A stretch of 64,000 nucleotides of DNA, from the NCBI GenBank assembly GCA_030386875.1, contig CM059558.1:9743501-9807500 (forward strand), in the 5' to 3' direction. Below the pieces are notes generated by a model, which worked only from the letters and a program-made list of their open reading frames with translations, searched no databases and was not told where the DNA came from. Source of the stretch: Morinoia aosen. Lineage: Eukaryota > Arthropoda > Malacostraca > Amphipoda > Talitridae. The position numbers and the translations under genes were made by a program. Below are positions 56,499 through 64,000 of this stretch, in pieces; positions within the stretch are counted from its first letter, which is position 1; each line of letters begins with the position of its first letter.

Positions 56499-56635
56499 CT
56501 TTGAGCTTTTTGAGCGACCTCTAAATACTAAATTTTTTCCAAAAAAATTTTTGTAAATTGTTTCTGGCTAGAACCTCACAATACGGCCGCCAGTCCCAGT
56601 TGAAATTCACAAGTCGAAAAATGAGTGTCACCCTA
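56499..56635 (-). repeat. right TIR of hAT-type transposon
   Basis: Inverted match to 52917-53056, ending AGTGTCACCCTA. Confidence 0.8.
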
Positions 56636-56643
56636 CTCCCTAC

Positions 56644-56945
56644 TCAGCAACAAATTCGATCCAAAGAGAGGAAGGAGGAAGGCACCATTTAGTATGGAGT
56701 TAAGGAAACGCGGAATCTACGCAGAAGGGGCATAGAAACAGTAAGTTGTGAAAAAAGAGTATGAAACTAGACCAAAATTGAAGAAGAAAGTAATAGGAGC
56801 TGACGAACAGGACAGCAGTGAACCGCAAAAAGCTGGTCCTTCACATATCAAAAACATTTTATTTCAACAAGAAAGAAGGCTATCTAACTCTCAGCTCATG
56901 CCCTCATATTGCATAAGCCTCAGAATGCAAAAATTTGAAAGGTGA
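56644..56945. repeat. 3' part of a ~400-bp repeat unit
   Basis: Continues the unit whose 5' end lies at 52880-52916. CAGCAACAAATTCGATCCAA, GGCACCATTTAGTATGGAGT, ACAGGACAGCAGTGAACCG and the final TTTATTTCAACAAG block are as in the units at 51336-52560. Confidence 0.65.
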
Positions 56946-59900
56946 GCATAATTCTAGTTACGTGAGTATTTTCACAGCCAGTCTAATGTTTTTTTTTCAA
57001 ATAATTCATAGGAATGCAAAGGTTTCAATGAGTAAATACAATTGATTTTTTTTCTGCAGAGTTCCAATTACGAAAAGAAAACAAGGATAACAAATATGTG
57101 TAGCGCGTAGATAGAATTGCTTATTTATAACGCTTCACCCTAGCAATGAACTTAGCCAAATCAACAAATAAACCTTGCACTACCGGCCGTTAATGACTAG
57201 ACAACATTGAACGACATAATAGTTCCCAGCCTTAAATTATAAACAGGAAAATAAAAAAGGTTTATCATAAGCTTCCTAAAAAATAACACATTATAGCCTT
57301 AAATTGAAGGGTGGAAAGGTTTAATGGACTACTCCACACGTTTTCAAAAATCAGGGGTCTTAACCGCAATAGTAGTCTACTGAGCTCTAGATCTCTTTTT
57401 CTGGTATTCTCGTGTGGCTCAAGCGTCCATTGAAGGCGACTACATGCGGTCGTCACGTTTTCTTCCTACGAACGGCACCGGTGAAGTGGACTATCCAGTG
57501 GTCTGCCAAAGGAGCGTGAGACAGCTGCTGTGATTGGTCCACAGATTGGTTTACAGTTCTCTAGTTTTCATGAACATGATAGAAAATTATTCACGAATTC
57601 TTTTTGTGGGTAACTATAATAAATTTTAAATTTTTTATTTTGGTGACTGGATATTATTTTGATTGTTGCCTGTTAATTATGGTGGAAAAAGTATGAATGA
57701 AACAAAAGAACGAGCACTTAATTAGAATATTTTGTAAACTGAATTGGAAGCCAATATTATATTAAAAGTGAGCCAATACGGGTTTGGTGAGATAGTACTA
57801 GATTGAGTTAACGGAGCATTTACCTTTCAAAGCTGTAATTAAAACAGCAAAAAAGATATCGCACCGTTTATAACCGTCGCTGCAGCTAATTTTCTAGATC
57901 GATATCACTACTCAGAAACTTTTTTTCTTGAACCGTTTGTAAATATCTTTGAGGCGTGTGCTTTTTGGCTACAGTACTGATTAAAAAAATGCAGATTTCA
58001 AAATGTGGCTTCTCTGATAACAAATAATATTAACGAGGCCTGAGTTTTTCGGAAAACTATTTTTTAAAATTTTTCACGCAACTTACGATCATGAATTGAA
58101 GAATAACCCATGAAAGTTATTGGCACTGATAATTTCAAGACTTTTGACAGCTCTTCTTCAAACTTTGATGTGCACACTCGTGAATCTCTGTATACTAGTT
58201 AACTATAATCATCACTCAACGTAATTCAAAGCTATTGGCGTGAAAAAATGTTGGCACAGAATCCACTTCCCCACTCCTTCCTCCGTTTTCCCTTTCATAA
58301 TAGTACTAGAAAATTTTTTCTGGTTTTTGAACTGCTTTCACGTAATTTTTATATTTTCGGCAAGTGTCTATTCGTTTAGCTGAATTTTGAATGAACGGTT
58401 CATTCCGTTTCAAAGTTGTAGAGAACTATCTTATGAACGAAAGATTCGAATAAATCTTCTCAAGACTTTTCGTTTCTATTGGTTTCTGTGTTAATACTTT
58501 ACATCATTTTCTTAATCAAAAATATATCAGTCGAAATGCACCTCCTACGATATTTAACAATATTTACTCCAGCTTTTATTCCACTTCGCTTATGATTCAG
58601 TTGTAGAGTTGGAAGAAAATTTTGAAACTATGGTTGACTACTGGTCCCAAATTTATTCATTCTTTTGGTTAGGAAATTTTACAGTAATGAAAATACTTCT
58701 ATCCCGTTAAACACCGAGATATTGAATTGCAGTGGAGAATGCTGATATATGCATTCTTCTACTTAAAACAAGCGTGGTTTTACCACCACAATGGGAATCC
58801 TGTATGGAACACGCCTCTTGTACGAGGAAGTACTGGTATGTTACGCCACTGTATCATCTTATCATTTATTTTTAGTAACCCAGAGGCTCCCAACCATTCA
58901 CCGCATCTTGCGATCATTGAAAAACATTCATCTAGTCCTAGCATGAATTTTAGGCTACAATAAGTGTGATATTTGTAAGGTGAAAAAAATTGTCACTGAT
59001 AAGTTCAGAATTAAACGCAACTATTAATGACAAGTATATCTGAATCATGGGGTATGATAGCTCAACTTTGCTGAATCTTCCAAAAATTCCTCGGGAGATT
59101 TGAAAGCTTTCGCCTGTATCTCGGCTCAGAGCGAATTTAAATGGAACCGTACATCTTTTACATTTTATGTTTTATATCTTTTAGTACGAGAGGTTGATGC
59201 GTTAGAAACTAATTTTTGATAGGTACTGATGCGGAACTGGTATATATTAAAACAATTTATTCATCGTAAATGAACATCAGAATAATTGGCAATCTTTACT
59301 TGTGGTCCCGAAAAAGTTCATTGAATTCTACAGCAGCCTAACAAACACTGTTTTAATCATTAGCTTAACCTGGTAGCTTTGACCTATTGGCCTAATCAAA
59401 TAATAGGTTGGTGATAAATGTAATTCCTAAATAATTGCCTACCAACAAACATGAAAATGTGTAATGAGAACGATTGAAATGAAAAATTCTGATGAATTTC
59501 CATCAAGACCCATGAAAAAATGATAGAAAAGTGCACGACGCATATCATTCATGAAAAAGAAATAAGTGAAATTCATGAGTAAATTATCTTGATATTTTCA
59601 ATCCTCCCAAGACGAACGATTTGCCTTTTCATCATTAATACTTAGATTAGAAAAAGATTTGTAATTTATTTTGAGTGCGTTATAGAATTTTTTATCACTG
59701 ATTTTACCAAGAATCGAGTAACAAGGTTTAGTTAAATTTTGTTGAGATTTTTCTCTTAAAAAGAAGTACGAAATTGTTTCTACATTTTTCTAGGTAATGG
59801 TACAAAATGTCAATTTGAGCGCATCCTAATTTTTTGAGATTTTTTTCGTCATCGTTAGTCAAAGTTTTGTTCATGAAATTACTTAGGGATGACTGACAAA

Positions 59901-60239
59901 ATCATACAATTCATGTGTTTTCAGAGTCTCAAATGAATAATTTGTTTGAGTATTGTATTGCGGGAAATTTTCTGAATTCTCACACAATCATTCAAGGAGA
60001 AGGAATACACAAGAATTTATTCAAATTGTTTCTCTATGTTATTGTCAAACCGTGGATATACGAGTGAATTATTAGTCTACGTATACCAAACATTCCGGAA
60101 GAAGTCTATTAAAGCACGGCCATATTAGAAGTTAAAAAACTCTTCGATAATTTCAAAAGAGTTCATATGTACCTGACAGAAAGTGTGCATTAAAGTATCG
60201 TAACGGCGATCTTTTATTTAATTTTAGTGGTCTGAAATT
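56946..60239. other. long AT-rich noncoding stretch
   Basis: About 3.3 kb without a recognisable gene. 57420-57560 is GC-richer and includes two ATTGG (inverted CCAAT) words. ORFs under 80 codons only. Confidence 0.4.
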
Positions 60240-60434
60240 ATATTAGTTTAAAATTTTTTAAATTCTTGTTAAAATGGTAAAAGCTCTGCGTTCGCAGTTG
60301 ATCTGATCGAGGGAAGCAGGTACGCTTGGCTAGTGGACAGCGTCCGACAGTAATTTTACAGGAACATTGGATCTCAGCGTCTCCAGCCAGACCAATACTG
60401 AGGCTGACAAACGTCCAATTTCTGTTAACGTCAG
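60240..60434 (-). CDS. possible minus-strand exon, Cys-containing
   Basis: Follows a TTATTTTCCAG acceptor on the minus strand. One frame is open with NWTFVSLSIGLAGDAEIQ and four cysteines (CSC, RCP, KRTC), as in small secreted domains. No family identified and the 3' boundary is unclear. Confidence 0.25.
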
Positions 60435-60821
60435 CTGGAAAATAACGGTAGAATTTAAAGAAATCATTCAATATCACATGAACTCATCTGAATGAATATA
60501 ATCATATATGAGGCGAGGTCAAAGCTAAGGAAAATTACCTACACCACCTCCAAGCACAGCCGCTGAAGTAGTGCGACAAAATTGAAACCACGGTAGACAA
60601 ACTGCGGGAAGATGATTAGAGGATACTGCGAAAAACAAATAACACCGTTAGTTACAGTAGAAAAATCCCACCATAATTTAATAATATCTTTAATTTATTT
60701 CATTTTATTTCTGATTACCAGAACGTATTTGATAATTAACTATATACCCCTGACCCACAAGATCAGGTGGGAACTGGGTGCAACTCTGGGTAGGAACGCT
60801 TGGTATTATTCACGCACACGC

Positions 60822-60823
60822 TG

Positions 60824-60863
<40 letters not shown>
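60822..60863. repeat. (CA)n microsatellite
   Basis: Almost pure CA repeat, with one AAA interruption. Confidence 0.9.
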
Positions 60864-61841
60864 TAATTTAGAATAGAGATAAAACACCAAAGGAACTGAC
60901 GAAGAGGAGATAAGGAGTGGACAGGGAATTTACGCAGGGGACGCCTCGACTCGCCCCATGCCAGCGGGATGCAACCTCAGCACCAAACTCAGCGTCAAAG
61001 GCGACGAGCAGCTGCGAAGCGCTTAACCGGAACTCGTATCCTCAGTAAGTCTCAAAAGTAAATCAAAAACAACTGCCAGGTAACGCCGGTCGAAGCCCCT
61101 CTTGCCCTTGCGGAAAAACTGCTGGAGCCTGAACACAACTTAACTGTTAATCTAAATACGACATTAAAAACTGAACACGCTATTTCCCATTTAATTTAAA
61201 AAAAGAACGACATAAATTCAAATCCGATAAATTTTCCAACAGTGTACTTTAATTTTCTTATCGCTAGTAATGATGATTTTCGTTTTTAATTCAGTGAATG
61301 TGTAATTTGTCATGGCGCCTTTTTGAGAATAGTTTGAGGATCGATATTATTAAGTATGCTTCGATAGATTTTTACTTGATATCATTTTCATTATTATGCT
61401 TTTTATAAGAGAACTAATGAAAGATTGAGTATAACTCGAAAGATTACAAAACTTGGTGGTGGCTGATTAAGAATTATTTAATTGTGTTCGTATGAGTTTA
61501 CACCATTATTGTCAAATTTTGTAGCTTGCCTTTTGCAATTAAATAATTCCTTTACACTGTCCGTTACAAATGAATGTTTTAGTTCTCCTGTGGACTTGAA
61601 AAGTCCTATTTTAAACTTGTAACGCATTCATTCATTAGCGGTTTAGAATTGCTCTCCACTTTTGTTTGTTAGTCGTCAAAAGTGAAATATTCTTAAGATA
61701 TATTTATGTGTCATATTCTATTAGAGTCTTTATAAGCATAATTTTAAATAATTTCAAAAGAAGTAAAACATCTGTATACAAATTAATACATTTTGGACGC
61801 TAGATGAACTCCACATCTCTCCAATGCCACCCCAATAATCT
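60864..61841. other. noncoding, GC-richer near 60930-61140
   Basis: The GC-richer part has CAG|TAAGTC-like words but no convincing frame. The rest is AT-rich. Confidence 0.3.
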
Positions 61842-62040
61842 CTATTTAGAATAAAATTGAATATATAGGGGCAACAGGAAAGAATAACTTTCTTCACTCT
61901 CGAGAAGCTTTTCAAGTTTCATGCCGTCAGAGAAGTAACGCACAGTCACCGGAGTAGAATAAGTTCCAATAGATACGGTCACATTCGATTCCACGCTTAT
62001 GTACACGTTTGCACTTGTGTCTTTTATTGTCATTAGAAAC
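61842..62040 (-). CDS. possible minus-strand last exon, unknown protein
   Basis: Minus strand: acceptor AACCACAG at 62041-62048, then a frame open for ~65 codons to TAG. Alternating polar/hydrophobic residues suggest beta strands (VYISVESNVTVSIGTYS, VTVRYF), with a tail ending LPLYIQFYSK. It looks coding, but no family can be named. Confidence 0.35.
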
Positions 62041-62818
62041 CTGTGGTTTCTTAGGCTCGCTTAAATCGCAAGATACCCCTAAAACGATAAATTTGGTTGA
62101 ACGAGTGCATATACTTGTGTGCGTTTAGTTATTAATTTTACCTCCCATGGGAGCTCTGTCACAATGTTATATATTTATATATTTTTATGTATGGGAAAAA
62201 ATGAAACAAATGAATACGTGCATAAACTTAAAGATTTAGGAGGCGTACTTTGTCTAAACGAACAAATTCCTCATCTAGTTCATGCTTAGCTCGGTTAAAT
62301 GGTTCTCATGCCCACTTTTATCTTTATTTCTATGCGCAATTCAAACATCACTGACATCTCAGCACAAATTAAAGCTTTCATGCGCATTGCACACGTATTA
62401 GCTTCGGTAAAAACGTGGAAACGCTGCACAAAGTCACTGTCGGCTCAGCCGAACTCAGATAATAACCCACAAATCGACATTGAATATTGGTGGGTGCGTA
62501 GCACGCACCGAGTTATCGTTCTGAGTGGTCCAAGGTCGTTCGGCGTCTTGCAGCACTCGAAACTCAGCTGTGATTGGTTACCAAGAAAAAGATTATGTTT
62601 AATTTGTTGTCAAACATGGAATCAAACTAAATTAGTGTAATAATTATTGCATATGGTGAGAAAAAAATGATAGGTTTCACACTCAGCGAGTATATTTAAT
62701 GTGATATTTCCACTATGGGAGAACCATGTATTGCATTCGTGGTAAGTGGCGCTCCCATTGGCGAAGCACGAGTGCCCAAGTTAATTAAAGATACTTCTTT
62801 TGTTGAAGTATGTTATGT
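62041..62818. other. noncoding, promoter-like patch at 62340-62600
   Basis: The patch is GC-richer and, on the minus strand, contains GGTAACCAATCACAG (CCAAT box). No further support. Confidence 0.25.
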
Positions 62819-63090
62819 TTATTTATCAATACCATCTTTTTTATGCTCACTGTTATCTTTTTCTCCAGAGCTAAATGTTTTCTTCTTCAACTTTTGTAGC
62901 GTTAGAACTTTCTTCCTGACTTGTTCCAATGCCTTGGGTGACCTGCGTTGGGAAACGCTCGTGTTACTACACAAGGATGCCTGCCCAGTGTGGGGGCACA
63001 CCATGTGTATAGATTCTCCAAGTATGTGTCGAAAATGAATGGTTCCTTCCTCTAGCTTAGCGTAAACAACTCTGTGTTTAGAACTAAGCT
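62819..63090 (-). CDS. possible minus-strand exon with Lys-rich C-terminus
   Basis: After a TTATTATTATAG acceptor-like word (near 63098) one frame is open from about 63084 to a TAA near 62819. It includes KLEEGTIHFRHILGESIHM and a basic tail (RKKVLTLQKLKKK). Composition is protein-like on this strand. The opposite strand is also open for 107 codons, so either may be a shadow. Confidence 0.3.
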
Positions 63091-63299
63091 ATGAACGAAC
63101 TCCTATAATAATAAGAATGTTGTGATACGCTTGATAGTCACGTGAAACACTATTAGACAGTCGGTAAGCAGTCTTGAAAATGGTTTGTTCCTGAATGAAC
63201 TCAACTTATGAATCATTACTAAATTAATGCATTATTAAAAATACTGTGATTTGCCCCATCTCAGTCTCCAAAATGTTTGAAAACTGTCTTGACATCGTT

Positions 63300-63506
63300 T
63301 CAAATCATGTTGAAAGCATGTGAGATGTCATGAAAATTCAAGGATTGGTTATTAACAGCTATCACAGAACAAAGGCCTTGATTTTGGTCGATTGATAAAT
63401 TTGTCCTTACGTCCTCGAGGTTGCAAGTACTGTTTCCTTCCGTTTTCCTCGCAAGGACAACTCCAAAGTTCGAGACAATGCAGTGTAACTCAGGTGGGAC
63501 CGACAA
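63300..63506 (-). CDS. possible minus-strand exon, unknown
   Basis: 68 codons open (PPELHCIVSNFGVVLARK, CNLEDVRTNLSIDQNQG) ending in TGA. Balanced composition and GC above background, but no clear splice sites and an overlapping plus-strand frame of 112 codons. Confidence 0.25.
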   Translation of the reverse strand: MSVPPELHCIVSNFGVVLARKTEGNSTCNLEDVRTNLSIDQNQGLCSVIAVNNQSLNFHDISHAFNMI

Positions 63507-64000
63507 GCGTTGTCATTTCAAAAAAATTGTTAAGTGGTTTGAAAATTAATGAGAGAGGACGTGCACCATTGAAAAAAGAATCCGTAAGACTAGATGAACA
63601 GATGCGACTTGATCCTCGCTTGAAAAATTATTTCATATACCAGAAATTAGTCGAGCTTAAAACTTGTGAAAAGCGCATTTTAACTGAAATAAATTATTGC
63701 TTAAGACTTCATAGTAACATTTTCTACTAGATATTGAAATTTCAACGGCGTCTGCAAATTTATGAAAATCCGATGTCAGGTAGAATACTTATTGGCCTAG
63801 CTGTTTCTTTTTCCGTTCGAAGCCCTGTGAGCTGCAGACGTGTATTGACCATGGAAGTGAGTTCAAATCTTTGTGTAATTTTCATAGATATTAATGGAGT
63901 TAATTTTCACTCGAAGCATCTATTGGAAGGTGTAATTTAAAAATCATTCCTGACTAGTATTTTATTTGATTTAATGCGAGCGGTTCACTTAAAAATCGAA
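63507..64000. other. window end, unassigned
   Basis: The plus-strand frame 63392-63730 contains a charged stretch (GRAPLKKESVRLDEQMRL) but has no supporting signals. Nothing else was identified. Confidence 0.25.

Larger units (their letters stand above)
52917..56635 (-). mobile_element. hAT-type DNA transposon, 3.7 kb, decayed
   Basis: Terminal inverted repeats of ~120-140 bp (52917-53056 and 56499-56635): both start TAGGGTGACACT and share CTGGGACTGGC, TGTGAGGTTC and TTTAGAGGTCGCTCAA. Flanked by 8-bp CTCCCTAT (52909-52916) and CTCCCTAC (56636-56643). Paralogous repeat units nearby (GCCTCCCTACCACAACAAAT at about 52001) show the intact target. Contains a frameshifted transposase and a nested 581-bp element. 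Confidence 0.85.

Noticed and set aside
1-64000. CRISPR arrays, bacterial operons or phage genes
   Set aside because: The repeats are minisatellites or transposon-derived without regular unique spacers, and gene content is eukaryotic.

Overview
This window looks like eukaryotic, intron-containing, AT-rich arthropod DNA, probably insect. The evidence is the mix of mobile elements (Penelope-like, Ty3/gypsy-like, hAT, mariner, Tc1, a TTAA-target element, a tRNA-derived SINE and many inverted-repeat elements), the absence of bacterial-style gene packing, and isolated GC-richer patches with splice-like borders. I cannot name the species. Most of the 64 kb is noncoding or decayed repeats. Nothing here is a complete host gene.

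Layout. 1-1.3 kb: a probable last exon of a host gene (discoidin-like C-terminus) with a poly(A) signal. 4.8-5.9 kb: a 5'-truncated Penelope-like element (PLE) on the minus strand with an intact RT-tail/GIY-YIG reading frame. 10.9-14.9 kb: an inverted-repeat element, then a large inverted duplication centred on a second, decayed PLE, with another small element nested in one arm. Both PLEs carry a hammerhead-like motif at their 3' end. 17.2-18.05 kb: a decayed mariner-type transposase. 21.5-23.9 kb: remnant of a Ty3/gypsy-like element (integrase tail plus a small third ORF) split by a terminal-inverted-repeat element. 24.5-25.5 kb: an intact 329-codon Gag-like ORF on the opposite strand. 27-28.8 kb: a GC-richer stretch with a possible exon and a short LTR-like block.

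29-35.1 kb: inverted-repeat elements, a SINE, the tail of a non-LTR reverse transcriptase, a roughly 690-bp tandem array and a minisatellite with higher-order structure. 35.5-37.7 kb: splice-bounded, phase-consistent exon candidates of unknown function, one with an in-frame stop. 39.2 kb: a 527-bp non-autonomous element with an 8-bp target duplication. 41.5-43.8 kb: a second minisatellite and a tandem duplication of a hAT transposase C-terminus. 44.8-47.4 kb: a 36-bp minisatellite, a TTAA-flanked element and a deleted Tc1-like element.

48.8-50.8 kb: a second copy of the Ty3/gypsy-like family (integrase, then the small third ORF). The two copies share a branch-point/acceptor signal just before the third ORF, so it is probably made from a spliced transcript. 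51.3-56.9 kb: an array of roughly 400-bp repeats interrupted by a 3.7-kb hAT-type transposon (52917-56635) with long TIRs, an 8-bp target duplication and a frameshifted transposase. Inside it sits a second copy of the 39.2-kb non-autonomous element. 57-64 kb: mostly featureless AT-rich DNA with a few possible minus-strand exons.

The strongest leads are the conserved, apparently spliced membrane ORF of the LTR family, the covarying hammerhead-like motif of the PLEs, the intact orphan Gag, the exon chain at 36.4-37.7 kb and the nested hAT history at 52-57 kb. All homology calls are by eye; no database search was run.
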